Source of the DNA: Helochares maculicollis
Lineage: Eukaryota > Arthropoda > Insecta > Coleoptera > Hydrophilidae
Reading direction: 5' to 3'
DNA: 37,393 nt
Assembly: GCA_033557835.1 (NCBI GenBank)
Contig: JAWQRO010000514.1
Span: 1-37,393 of the forward strand
Shown here: in pieces, positions 9,160 through 20,080 of the stretch
Layout of the letters: every line of letters begins with the position of its first letter
Position numbering within the stretch: the stretch's first letter is position 1
Position numbers and translations under genes: made by a program
Notes under the pieces: model-generated
What the model saw: only the letters and a program-made list of their open reading frames with translations
Told to the model about the DNA's origin: nothing
Databases searched by the model: none

Positions 9160-11290
9160 TAATACACGGTGAAAAGCCAACCTGTCAGTCCCATGTACGC
9201 CTTTCACTTTCTAGTGGTGGTCTCCGAAGCGTATCGGGCCTCCAAGCTTTTAAATTGCAGCTGGGGTCTTTAGCAGTGCCCCCAAAAGTGGGCAAATCAA
9301 ATCTGTATTCTAAATACTGAAAATAAACAAAACAACTACCCCAGATGGGTATGAACGGAGCCCCAGAAACCCAGTCCGGAAATTCGGACTGTCCCACGGA
9401 TACTCTGGGGACAGTTGTGCGACTATCAAAGTAAACAATGCAGAGATCGATTGCTCAAAGCCGATACCGTTGCAAGAGTTACTTCAACGATGACGTCTAC
9501 GATTGTGAAGATTATGTCGATACAACCGATTGCCATTTTAATCGACCCATTCTAGAGGAGGGACTCAATAACAGGAAATCATTGGTCCAATAGACAAAGC
9601 GCTTCTGTCGGGCACGGCAAAAGCAAGCGAGAAGAATAGAAACTTAGAAATATCACCAAAAGCGGCTAGAGTGTTGAAGACAAAACACGATGGGGTCGCT
9701 TCCCGACTCACAGAGTAGATGAAACTCTATAAGAAATAAGATAAATGCGATCGTCGAACTCGTGCTGATAAACAGCACCACAAAAAGAGTAATAGAACAG
9801 TCTGTGATTGATCAGAAAAGGATATTTAATAAATCAGAAGCTGAAGAATTAAAAAAATTAGATAGCAGAGGCCAAGTGGCTAAAATCAAATACGTTGGTG
9901 TCCGAGATTTGTATCCAGACGGAAAACAAGGGAGAGTATATTGCTAAGAACGAACAGAAGGTGGCGAAAGTGTTGAAATTAACGACTATATGAATATTAT
10001 CCAGGAGAATTGGCTCGAAGGAATGCACCGAGTGACCAGCAACGTTAAGCCCTTGCGTTTCTAGTAAGTGAGCAAATGGTGCACACTGATGGGAATTTTA
10101 GAAGTTTTAGATTTTAGAAAATATCCATAACTGCGAGATAGCGAAGGAAAAATTCTCAGCAAGTAACGATAACTTTCGCCGTGAAAGAAGACTATAGGAT
10201 AGATGCCAGGATCAGTTGTATGCTGCCAATTAAAGGTGAGAGTATAGATACCGTACAGAAGTACGAGCTGTACCACAACTTTGTCAAAAAGCAAGGAGCT
10301 ATCAAAATGGTAAAACTTGTAATGATGCTAGAAGCGATGGGCAGAAAAGACACCAGACCCGACAGCTTAAGAAAATGTGTGGTGTATATAAGAAAGGGGA
10401 GCGAATTGAGAGTGAAGGTAAAACGAAGACACAAGACTGCTCAGAAGGCTAGCAAAAGTAAGGTGCAAAAGAGAGCGGCTGGAAAGAAAAATGATATGCG
10501 TTCTGCGATCCGTAGGTGGAGGATTCTCCTATTTTCGTGTGCCTTTAATTAATAAGGTACACAGTGAACGCTGAAAGGAGAGAGGATAAAGTACTGACGG
10601 ATAATAGCGTCGGCAATTGGATGTTAGTGTCTGAGCGGACGTGGGGTGCGATTTACTCAGAAATTTGCTCTATCGAAAAGAAAGGAGCGGGACGAGCGCG
10701 AAAGGTGAGCTGCAAGGAAGACAAAGTTTATGTGTACAGGTACAACATAGCAATATAACATGAGGAGGCGAAGATGGTATGAGAACTGACTACCAAAGGA
10801 GACACTGAGGCATGTCTAGCGATAATTCTGGTGAACCCCATTTGACAAAGTAGCAAAAAAGTTGGTTTCTCGTTGACATCTTCTTATGCAAAAGATATGG
10901 GATGCGAAGGCATTTTTCATTTAAAACAACGTTCATAAAAAATATAAACCTGCAGCTGGTTTTATTGTATATACAAATAAAAATGTACAAAACAGTGATA
11001 CACCTTAATCTCCTGTATAGGACCAAACAATTGACGATAATAAAAAGCACCAAGAGAAAATGTGGATATAGAATAGAGGAGATCTCAAAATTTTTAAAGA
11101 AAGAAAGAAACAGGACAATTGTGAAATAAGACATTGTAGAAGTATATGACAAATATTCGATTGATAAAATTAAAAATTCCGGGAGATTTCAATGTGTGGA
11201 ACACTTGGAGAATGAGTGGCACTGGAGTACTTAAGGAACATCTTGAAAGAAACCGGAGGGTGAAAGGTCATGAGAAAACTGGAGAGAAGT
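9160..11290 (+). pseudogene. Probable decayed non-LTR retroelement (5' end, ORF1-like, endonuclease scrap)
   Basis: A G+C-richer block opens it (9180-9420, with hairpin AGTCCG/CGGACT at 9373-9390). Then come plus-strand frames full of Lys/Arg/Glu/Asp, unlike random AT-rich translation. These are 9438-9590 (MQRSIAQSRYRCKSYF...), then a second frame reading LEISPKAARVLKTKHDGVAS up to about 9720, then 9762-9947 (KRIFNKSEAEELKKLDSRG...), 10181-10552 (a basic, Lys-rich tail) and 10564-10758. At 11179-11289 the frame PGDFNVWNTWR resembles the GDFN motif of the APE-type endonuclease of non-LTR elements. Stops and frame changes separate the pieces, so nothing here is functional. No RT core, zinc knuckle or polyA tail was found, and the family is unresolved. 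It could instead be a decayed host gene or another transposon class. Confidence 0.35.
11179..11289 (+). pseudogene. GDFN-type endonuclease-like fragment
   Basis: KLKIPGDFNVWNTWR recalls the conserved Asp/Asn-containing GDFN block of APE endonuclease domains in non-LTR retrotransposons, where a hydrophobic strand precedes GDFNA and a W/H-rich segment follows. Only this motif is visible; the frame closes with TGA at 11290-11292. It fits with ORF1-like frames lying upstream, since the endonuclease follows ORF1 in such elements. A short motif can arise by chance. Confidence 0.3.
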
Positions 11291-11292
11291 GA

Positions 11293-11990
11293 GTATGCAA
11301 GATAAAAGAGAAAAGAAAGTAGAAAACTAGAAGATGAAGATAAAATGAGAAGACGAAACAAAACCATATCCTACGCGATCTATGCTATGGGCAACAAGTA
11401 TATATTCCAAATTGCCTAAAAAATAAATATGAAATAAGACGCATGTAGCATGTGTTTTTAGCGTGTAAAGAAACATCAGAAAAGTATTTCTAGACAGCAT
11501 CGTTAACGATAACGGATGCAATTCGAGACGTAGTCATAAATAAAGTAGTAATGAACAAAAATTTGTATAATCGCTACTCATGATATGTAAACTTTATGTC
11601 AATGTTTAAGAATCAGGTTAGTACAAAGGAGCATTTCTATAAATAAAATAATAATGAGATTATACCTCAAGCCCTAAAATTGTGCGGTAAATTGAAGAGG
11701 CACTTGGGAAATAATTCAAACAGTTTGTTGACAACTCATCTAACAGTGGTAGGCCGAATAGAAATGTAAAACTAATTAATAGCCAACCGGGACTGTCCTT
11801 CATCTCGCTAATAAATAGACTCTTTACACAAACCCACTCTAGCAATAATAATATAGAAATTAGACATCTAACATTTGTAGCTTACAGTAACCCTCTCAAA
11901 ACAGACTCGACCAATTTATCTTCTTCAATTATATTGCAAACGACGTGTATTCTATGATTCCGCAGGAAACATTTGCAGATTAAAACTGAC
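11293..11990. other. AT-rich stretch, no gene seen
   Basis: Purine-rich on the plus strand up to about 11370 (GAAAAGAAAG runs), then AT-rich. It may include further debris of the retroelement upstream, but I cannot recognise any domain. Confidence 0.5.
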
Positions 11991-11999
11991 TCGAAAATA

Positions 12000-12770
12000 T
12001 CTTTTCTTGTTAATGCTCCGAAATACATAAAGGAAGTGGAATATAAGCAATTTGCTTCGTAGGATAAATTCACAGAAAATTGCTTCCCCGGTCTAGCGTA
12101 GCCACCGCGCCGCTTTAAAGTGCCCATGCACCCAATTAAGTTATGTTTTGTTCTCAAGCGACGCATCGCGACCCATGTTTTCTTTCTTTTATTTATTTGG
12201 GCAAAAGTTAAAAGGAAAACTTTAGGACAAAGGAAAACAAATTGTTGTTTACTTTATATCGGGAAAGTCAGACCCTTAAGAATAATTCATTCCTGATCAG
12301 ATTTCGCCATCAATTTTTCATAATATCGGAAGATTTGGTCCAGGTGGACGACTTCTTCCAGAAATATTTATAACTTTCCCCAATTTATTATTTGAGCCGC
12401 CTCCGTTCGCGCGCAAAAAACTTTTATTCCAACTAAATAAAACACTCCTGTGCTTTTGTTCCCTTTTATTACCATTCCAGTTAATTCTCTCTTCGGAATT
12501 ACCGAGACAACTTATTAAAGAAAAACCTAAAAATCGTGCTTTATTGAAACAGACCACTTTTGTCTCATCTCTCCGTGTTTCTAGACTTCCTCGTCTTTGT
12601 CTATTTCCCACTCGCTCGAACGCCGGCAACGGCGGTAGTGGAAAACGTTGAGAGAAAACGTAATTTCATTTTGCATTTTTTACATTTTAATATTACCTCT
12701 TCCCGGAGCAATAGAGAAGACGTTAAGAGCGCTGCCTCATATCGATGATACCAAATCAAATATGCATATC
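12000..12770. promoter_or_regulatory. Candidate conserved non-coding island
   Basis: Two balanced-composition blocks (12060-12180 and 12300-12740) with intact CpGs (CGCACCGCGCC-like text, TTCGCGCGC, CGAACGCCGGCAACGGCGG). Homeodomain-type words also occur, including CAATTTATTATTTGAG, CGCAAAAAACTTTTATT, CAATTAAGTT and AGTTAATTC. Minus-strand frames of 94 codons (11882-12166) and 103 codons (12318-12629) cross it without recognisable domains; long chance frames are expected where stop codons are rarer. A cis-regulatory role is inference. Confidence 0.35.
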
Positions 12771-12829
12771 CGGGACAAGATATTGTAGGAAATGTTCAAT
12801 ATTCTATACATATGAGAAGTAAAAACCAG

Positions 12830-13310
12830 AGAAGTTAAGCTGTCTGCTTTCGATTGAATAGCTCTTTGATTTTATTGAATTCTTTCGCAAATTTAAAAAG
12901 AACCGGCGCGGCACGTTTTCCTGCGTGGTTTTTTGCTCAGACTTAAAGGACTATAAAAATGATGTATTATCGCCAATCTATTTTAAGGATAATGATGTGG
13001 CTCCGAGTTGTAGGGTCCTAATAGTACTCGGAGGCTCGCGAAGGGGGTGGGCGTAACTACCCCAGTTCTCTTAGAGGAAACATTTTGAAAGCAGGGAGAT
13101 GACAATGGCTCTACTGCTCCTCAATCCTTCCATGGAGAGCGTGTGAAGGAAGGGTTCAAGGAATGTACACCTCTCTCTGATTTATAATGATTGCATTACG
13201 CAATATAGGCCAAAGCCATCAAATTTGGGGCGCACAATGGGCTCTATAAATAGAGACGATGCATGGAGAGATGAGAGAAGACGAGACACGACAAGACTAT
13301 ACATAAATGC
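12830..13310. promoter_or_regulatory. G+C-richer island with a TATA-like box
   Basis: Balanced block containing GGCTCGCGAAGGGGG, CCTTCC/GGAAGG inverted words near 13125-13160 and, at 13245-13253, TATAAATAG, a good match to a metazoan TATA box. No clear initiator or reading frame follows, so a promoter is only possible. The block might also be the regulatory part of an old transposable element, but no terminal repeats were seen. Confidence 0.25.
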
Positions 13311-14235
13311 GATAGGCAGGAAATGTGCAGTTTTTAAATTTTGCATTTAGCGTATCAACAAACAGGTAGAAATTGAAATACTCTTACAGACAATTACAAC
13401 GAAAGATACAAGATAAAAAGTTATCTAAAGAAAAAAACATTTAAATTTTGTTGATCCATTAACTTATACTAGAAAATCGTAATGTAATATTTATTTTGTT
13501 TTGAATTTCTCAATCAAGTCAATAATTTTCTCCATTAAAAACACCCTACTTCTATATTTTTCAGAAAAATACTTTAGGTTGGACATTAAATAATCGCGAA
13601 CTTCACAGATAAAATTACAGTATAGTATATTTTTATTCGAATTTTCAAATTCTCTTCTGATGCTGTTCTATTAATTATAAAAATAAGGGCAAAATAAAAG
13701 AAAATCTTTTACCATTTTGATGTTCAGGTAATTTTTCACAACGTAAATAAACGCTATGTTCATCGCACTCAATATATGGACGACTATATCTAATCACAAC
13801 AATTAGACAGATTCGAATGAACATAAATTTAGCGTATAATTATTCTACAAAGAAATTAACTAGATTACAGCAAAATAAATGTAATATATATTTTTGTAAT
13901 TTCGAATAAGAAATCGTAGATGTTGCATTACATTAAGCGATTATAGTAGAGAAAAGCGATTACATTTAAAATTATTATTATACTGTGAACGATTGCCAGG
14001 GTATTATTAAAATAGAGCAAGCTGTCAATTATACAAGGAAACTGTATAATCAATATAATAACTCACAACAGTTATTTTTATCGAAAATGATGAATATAAT
14101 ATTAAATAAAAGTTTTGGTCGTTTTTATTTTCTATTGCTTTGAATCCACTTTCATGATTCTATTATTCAGGAAGTTCTCCCTTAAAAACTTAATCAGCTC
14201 ATTTTTGCAAGTCAAAAGTTAATTTTTAATGCCAA
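13311..14235. other. AT-rich non-coding stretch
   Basis: Strongly AT-rich; no gene, RNA or repeat recognised. Confidence 0.6.
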
Positions 14236-14470
14236 GAAAATTTTGCAAATTCTTAAAAAGATATTAACTGCTTTGCTTGAGGTGTGGGCTACACGGCGGG
14301 TGCGATATAATTTCTCCTCGTGGTTTTCGGAGCTTCTGCAGCGCCTTCAAAAACATGGATCGATTTTGTTACGATTTAGTAAACAATCGCAGGCATCAAT
14401 TAGCTCCAAAAAATTCTCTTGTGCTTAATCGTGCGGCACACACACAACGTGCTTTTTCTTAAGAGTAGCC
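14236..14470. other. Small balanced-composition island
   Basis: A short block with CpGs (ACACGGCGGGTGCG) and CTGCAGCGCC, in which two overlapping 61-codon plus-strand frames (14243-14428 and 14277-14462) are open. Two overlapping open frames in one segment point to few stop codons rather than to a gene. Function unknown. Confidence 0.25.
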
Positions 14471-15193
14471 GAATGCAAATTATTCTAAATGGTTTTCTGC
14501 ATTCAATACTTTAATGGGCTCTTAAAAAGCACTCTGATTCAATATATCTAGATTTCTTTTGCTTTACCTGCATTTTGGTATACTCTAACACACAATAGGA
14601 TGTACTAAACACAAATTGTCGAAGAACTTTCTCTAAACCAAAATGAGGCAGTTAAGACGTAATACACAAAAACAAAATGCAACATATAAATTGTGACTTA
14701 AAACTCATTAAAACCATCTAATGAACAACGCTAAAAAATAAGTCTATAGTTTTCTTTTTAGAGATGGCTGATTGAGCAATGTAGTTAAAATAGCTACTTT
14801 TTTAACATTGTACGCTCCCGCTTAAGGAAGTAAGTTAGAGACAGTTGTTAAGAAATGACAACAAATAAATGAAATATATGCATAATCCTTTAATTTATTT
14901 CCATCTTCAGTATAGAAATATTCTATAGATTGACCTATTGTATTTACATCATTCTGATAAATAAAATAAAGTAATGATAAATCTACAATCATCTTGAGAT
15001 CATTAGCCACAGAATAGCCGCAAGCCGCAGTGACCTCAATAAAATCTTTTTGTTAAAATGTAAAATGTTTTATCTATTGTAAATTTAGTTACGATATTTT
15101 CTACGACCGCTACAAATTTTATTTTATGATCTATTCTCTCGAAAACACGTTCTGTAAAGAAAGGATTAATATATATTCTGTTGGTAAGAGTAA
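14471..15193. other. AT-rich non-coding stretch
   Basis: AT-rich. TGAGATCATT at about 14990-15000 recalls the start of the bantam microRNA, but the match stops after ten bases and no hairpin surrounds it. Nothing else recognised. Confidence 0.5.
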
Positions 15194-15210
15194 TTTATTT
15201 CCTTTTAGAA

Positions 15211-15660
15211 TCACTGAACAAGTATTGCATTTGTTGGTTTTAATTTAGCTTTGAAAACAATGGAAGCAATGAAAAAAGGCACAGATCGATGACTTTCTGC
15301 TATTAACAGTGTGTCACATTCAGTTCTTAAGTCTCCTATAATAACATTTCTGGTTTTGACGAACACATGCAATGATAATACTGGAGGAACTCTACTAGGC
15401 CTGAGAATATGTTGATTCAGAAGTAATTTTTGCTTACAAGACCGACAACCTTGTATCAAAAATCGGAAAGCTTCTGCGTGGTTATAATAGAAGTTCAACC
15501 TTTTTGAATTATCAAATGCTTTAATCTCATTAAGTGATAAATATAGTCTCCAATTGCATATGTTAGAAGCATTTGTAGAATCAACCAGGTTGATTAGGTC
15601 TAAAATGTATTTGTTTTTGAGAATACCGTCTATTATCACAAAATACAAATTTTGCCTCAT
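15211..15660 (-). CDS. Unrecognised 149-codon open reading frame
   Basis: This is the longest uninterrupted ATG frame in the window, and in DNA this AT-rich it is somewhat longer than chance would readily give. The start ATG (15660-15658) follows GCAAA, so the context is CAAAATG, typical of insect starts. The frame stays open another 15 or so codons upstream to a stop. The product begins MRQNLYFVIIDGILKNKYIL, has a CxxC pair (GCRSCKQ) near its middle, then a Pro/Arg-containing segment (LRPSRVPPVLSLHVFVK) and ends ...KPTNAILVQ. There is no signal peptide or clear membrane helix. AATAAA lies on the same strand at 15199-15194, 12 bases past the stop. No splice sites are evident. I recognise no family. 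It could be a small single-exon gene, an old captured sequence, or chance. Confidence 0.3.
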   Translation of the reverse strand: MRQNLYFVIIDGILKNKYILDLINLVDSTNASNICNWRLYLSLNEIKAFDNSKRLNFYYNHAEAFRFLIQGCRSCKQKLLLNQHILRPSRVPPVLSLHVFVKTRNVIIGDLRTECDTLLIAESHRSVPFFIASIVFKAKLKPTNAILVQ

Positions 15661-16175
15661 TTTGCATGAAAATGATGGATCTTCAATCAGGAAAAGGCCA
15701 ACTTATCTTTTTCAATGTTACTTCTTTGAACATATTCATTGCTTTACAAAACACTAACCTTTTTAAAGTTGCATTACTATACAAGACTGATGTATATCAA
15801 AACATTAAAATCTCAGAAAAAACTAATACAAATGTTAAGCCTAACGCAGAATAACAGAAGCACATGTATGCAAAACCGCTGTAATTGGAACGAAGTTTCG
15901 TATTTAATTAATTAACGAATTAATTAATTAATGTGCTGATATTAAAATATTAGTTTGAGAAATTTCGTCTCGATTAGAAGCCCTCCGAGTAATGGGAACT
16001 TGCCCGCTTTTCAGATATAGTTAATTCAATTTGTTTCTGAACTAAATTTGAAACACTATAAATTAGATGAAAGAGTAGTTTTAGCGGAAATCATTGCTAT
16101 AGGTTTTCCTGCATTCAAATAAATAACGCACTAATGGAATTAGTATTAAGTTTGTTCGGCTAGAAATTACTATAA
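15661..16175. other. AT-rich stretch with a TTAATTAA cluster
   Basis: Non-coding AT-rich DNA. At 15902-15932 overlapping TTAATTAATTAA words sit on both sides of a central ACGA, giving a cluster of homeodomain ATTA/TAAT cores that may be a simple AATT-type repeat. Short plus-strand frames at 15554-15854 are antisense shadows of the minus-strand frame or random. Confidence 0.5.
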
Positions 16176-16181
16176 CTTGTG

Positions 16182-16226
16182 CTGTGCTACTGCTACTGCT
16201 TTTGCTTCTGCTTCTGCTTCTGCTTC
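16182..16226. repeat. (TGCTAC/TGCTTC)n short tandem repeat
   Basis: Degenerate hexanucleotide run: GCTACT repeats passing into CTTCTG repeats. One plus-strand frame reads it as a run of about a dozen leucines and stays open from about 16131 to 16350 (continuing QVQLLVFGRCGGLC...), but it has no in-frame methionine. Confidence 0.9.
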
Positions 16227-16440
16227 AAGTTCAGCTTCTCGTGTTTGGTCGGTGCGGTGGCCTCTGTCCCACTGTGCACTCTACGAATCGTATTCGTTCC
16301 ATTCCGAGCGCCGTTTACGGTTCGGAGAATATAATTTTCATTAATTGAAACAAGAAGTGGTCACTCACTGAGGTATTTGTTCTTAGTTTGGGAAATTCAA
16401 TTAGAGAAGGAAGGAAACGCGTTGCTCTCGGGCTTCTTAA
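16227..16440. promoter_or_regulatory. Candidate conserved non-coding island
   Basis: G+C-richer block next to the tandem repeat, with TTCCGAGCGCCGTTTACGG and TTTCATTAATTGAAAC, the latter an inverted ATTA-containing word. No gene recognised; the regulatory reading is inferred. Confidence 0.3.
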
Positions 16441-18465
16441 ACTTCCATAACATTTAGGGGCAAAACACATATACAACTTCTTATTTACCTATTGAAATTT
16501 CTAATTAATTTTATTTGCGTAATTTTAACCTGAGTTATTTTGAGAAACACTTAAAAAATATATTTTCTTACTATATACATGAGGAAGCCCTTTTTTTGTT
16601 CTTATAATGTTATGTAGGCATGAGAAATTCATCTACTATGAGTATTTGTTTGAATTAATAGCGATGTGGAAATTAGTTTGCTTTATAAGAAGATAAACTT
16701 AGAGCCATTTTGCTCGTCTTACCATTTTTTATAATATTTTTAGGATCATTTCTAAAATTAGAACTGAGCTATATAATACTTGTTTTATTATTCGTTTGTC
16801 CATTTATCATAAACATAAAATTATCGCAATATACATTCCTCATTTCATGTATATCATTTATTTCTATTCGTGGAAACAATGACAACATTGTATCTAGAAA
16901 TTTAAAATGCATTATAGGAAAATCTGTATGACTAACCTAATATATAATAAGTAATAGATTAGTCAGTAATATTAAACTATGGGATCTGTTTTATTTTTCA
17001 TGATAGCCAATTGGTTTGAGTTTTGATTAAATATTGTAACTTTGTATATTACTTTTTACACTAATATCTTCCAATGACAAAATAGTTTTTAACTATAGCA
17101 CAAACAAGTAGAAAGGAACATGTTTAAATTTATAGCAACGTCCTAATGATGCACTTAACAATAGACTGAGAATTCAGATGAGCAATACATTTAATGAATA
17201 TTTCCTTTAATATATAATTTATTTCAGTATTTATTATTGTCGAAGGAAATTAAATTAAGTTAAAAAACATCCGATTTTTGGTAAACAGTTTGAAAAAAAT
17301 TTCAACTCTAAATTACTTTTATTTGAACAAGAACTATTTAATGATGTTATGAGTACCTAATACGACATTAATTTAAAATGTGAACTATAATAAAACTTTC
17401 TAAAAAAATCATTGTCCTCTTAAAGATTGTAGATTTTTGAAACTTACAGCTGATATGTCTTGGAAATCTTAATAAAATTAATATTTCTATATATTACAAA
17501 GAATATTCCTTTAAACTTAGGTACGCCCGAAGATACAAACTATTGCTTTGTGCTATTTTCATAAAATATTGACTATAATGTCTTACATTTTTCATCACAT
17601 ACATCTTTGTAGGATTTGATAAGGTTTGGTTTAAAGATATTGGTTTCTCTTACCCATTTGTAGTGTGCAAAATTAAATGTTACTAAGTAACAATATATAT
17701 ACAATTTTTGTATTCCCTTATATTTTTATTTTGCAAGAGATTTACAAGTTTCTTGGTTTCCTGAACATAATCAATTATTAATTGTTTTGTACTGAAGTTG
17801 TCATTACTTGTAGTGTAAATTCACTTACCAAAATTATTGTGCAGTCAATATTTTTTACAATTAAATTTTTAGTACTCCTAAAAGTATAAACCGTTTGTTA
17901 TAGATTTACTCGTCTACAAAACTACAGATAGGAAAATTTAAACGCACTTTTTGTTTGAATGATTGAGCAGATTTGCATACCATATTATTTATCCATAAGA
18001 TGAGCTGTTTAGTTTTATTAAAAACACACTTTTATCAGAGATAAATTAAATAAAAGCAATGTTTAATGAATTATGTCAAAACTTCTAAATCTTACTGTTA
18101 TAGGTTCTAGATAATTGAACTCGATTCGCAGTTTTCACGAAATTAAATTTTCTTTGTATATGTGTCGATTTAAGAGATAAGTTTGACGCTTAGATTTTTA
18201 AGTAAGGTGTTCTGATTTTCAAAGAGCTAATCATATTGATACAAGCAAACAATTATCCAGATCTAAGTGAGTTATTACAGGAAGTCATTTTTATATGAAA
18301 GTGTGAAATCATTACCTATATTTTACTTAAAAAATGCATCATTTTTCAAATGTATGTATGCTATTTAAAAATACTCGGCAACAAAAACACTAACATCTTG
18401 ATTAGCTTCACGCTAACACAAAAATGACTATAAAAGATGTAATAAGTGTTTTGCTACGACGACTT
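16441..18465. other. AT-rich desert
   Basis: About 2 kb of very AT-rich DNA with no recognised gene, RNA gene or element. The short open frame at 16710-16931 is Ile/Leu/Phe-rich, as expected by chance. Confidence 0.6.
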
Positions 18466-18469
18466 TTTA

Positions 18470-19330
18470 TTATCAGCTACAATACGCATAGCACGCGCTC
18501 GTTTCGGCAGCGAAAGACATGAATAAAGAAAAAGGAATAAAATACCTACACAACATTAAAGAGAGATTTATGACGATTTAATTTGGAACTTCAAAAAACA
18601 TATTCATATTCAGGGCCCCCGTACTTAAATTATGTTCATTAAATATGCAATCTTATTTCGTCGCCATATTTATTATGGTTTTCTCCCTCGCAATCTTTCA
18701 TCGTACCTCCGCAGTCGAAAGCCTTAAAAGATTATGCTCATATTTTACCGCGGCTAAGAAAAGACTTATCTATTTGTTGGTTGGCAATGAGAGTAATGGA
18801 TTTTAGTTTTTCAAACCGGGGTATCTTGTTCATTACACAAGTGATTTTCGTGAATTTATTATCAAGATACTGACGCTATTCACCCCATCTCGGCTTGACG
18901 TCTGCCAGCAAAAAAATCTGTTTTAATTTATATGCGGCTTATAAAAATAAAACGAAGTCGAGGAGTGCTTAGCGCCGTTTTATAGGCAAAACAATTTTTT
19001 CTCCTCGCTCCAAAGCGCTTCACGGATATTTCCGGAATTAATTCCGAATATTCCGCAATACGCAAAACTGTACCTAATAATATTTCTGCGAATTAATTAC
19101 TTTATACTGATAGTGCGAAAAAACTACGACAAAGAATGACCAGGTTTCAATTAATTTTTCAATTTTGATTTGTAAGGCTGCACTGCGACATCGAAAAGAG
19201 TTGTCATCACAAAGAGCGCACTTTTTAATTACAAACCGCTCACTAGAGTTGTCGAGGATGCAAAAGTCCAAATATTTTCATTCGGTTTAGTGCCGGGAAA
19301 AAAGCCGGCGTCCAAATATCATTATTGAAA
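18470..19330. promoter_or_regulatory. Candidate regulatory island with posterior-Hox/Caudal-like words
   Basis: Balanced composition with unmethylated-looking CpGs. Visible words include GACTTTTTATTATCAG, CATATTTATTATGG, ATTAAATATGCAAT (POU-like), GTTTTATAGGC and the hairpin TTTCG-GCAG-CGAAA (18502-18515). The perfect 14-bp palindrome CGGAATTAATTCCG at 19033-19046 is followed by GAATATTC. This is the island that most resembles insect developmental enhancers. No protein-coding frame is convincing. Confidence 0.4.
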
Positions 19331-19399
19331 GATAAATTAAGTCAATTAAAAATGTTCAGTGGCCTGTAAAAATATACACCCTTTTCGAGTATGCGATAG

Positions 19400-20080
19400 A
19401 GTTTTATGTAAAATGTCAACTGTGCGCTCCTGTGTCGGGCGAGCTGCGGTTCAGGGCTCCGGGTGTGCAAAGCGAGGAAATTCGACGCGACGCGACGCGG
19501 CTCGGCCCTGAGGGCTCCCGAACTCCTGAGGGGAGGATTTTATGCAAGCTAATACATCCTGACCCGGCTGTAAAAACACTCATGTTAATTTATTTGATTG
19601 CCGTACTCACTTCGCTTAATTGGTGTTTGTTATCAGCCGCAATTGTCGGAATATATGGTGGGGATTCTTATATTTTTGAGCAGTGAGACACATTACCGGC
19701 TGTTTTCCAGAGTTAAAGGGATTTGGAAAACTCATCATCGCACAATCTCTCGGATCGCGGGATTCCCTCCTAGATCTCCCAATCTCCAGGCGCAATTAAA
19801 AACGAATCTTACCGACGAAATCTTTTTCTTTTGTCTGCGACAAGAAAGAGGGAGCTATAAAGTATACGCGGAAGCAGCAGCTGACATTTTTTATGTTTTA
19901 TTTTTATTTTCACCTTAAAGGATACAAGGATTCCAGGGGCAGCTCCCACTTACTTTTATCTGTAGAAATTGTATTTTTTCTTGCTACGAGGTGGCCGAGT
20001 GAAATTGGTGTTAATTTATCGCGTAGCATTGTAAGACCACCATCTTGTAGCTGCTATTGTGACGGAAAACATGGGTTGTG
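19400..20080. promoter_or_regulatory. CpG-rich candidate regulatory island
   Basis: The most CpG-dense part of the window lies at about 19425-19515 (GAAATTCGACGCGACGCGAC...GGCTCGGCCC), followed by CTTAATTGG (NK-class-like), TTATCAGCCGCAATTG and TTAAAAACGAATC. Open frames of 84, 106 and 135 codons overlap here (19432-20300), but none shows a domain and the first has no ATG at its 5' end. An unmethylated promoter-type island or an enhancer is possible. Confidence 0.35.

Noticed and set aside
12318..12629. 103-codon minus-strand open frame
   Set aside because: Lies in a balanced-composition island where stops are rarer; no recognisable domain or intron signals.
13008..13310. Possible LTR (TG start, TATA box)
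   Set aside because: No second copy, no primer-binding site, and no CA end with target duplication seen.
14985..15005. Ten-base match to the start of bantam microRNA (TGAGATCATT)
   Set aside because: The match ends after ten bases and the surrounding sequence does not fold into a precursor-like hairpin.
19988..20046. tRNA-like text (GTGGCCGAGTG...)
   Set aside because: No matching acceptor stem, anticodon arm or T-loop could be laid out.
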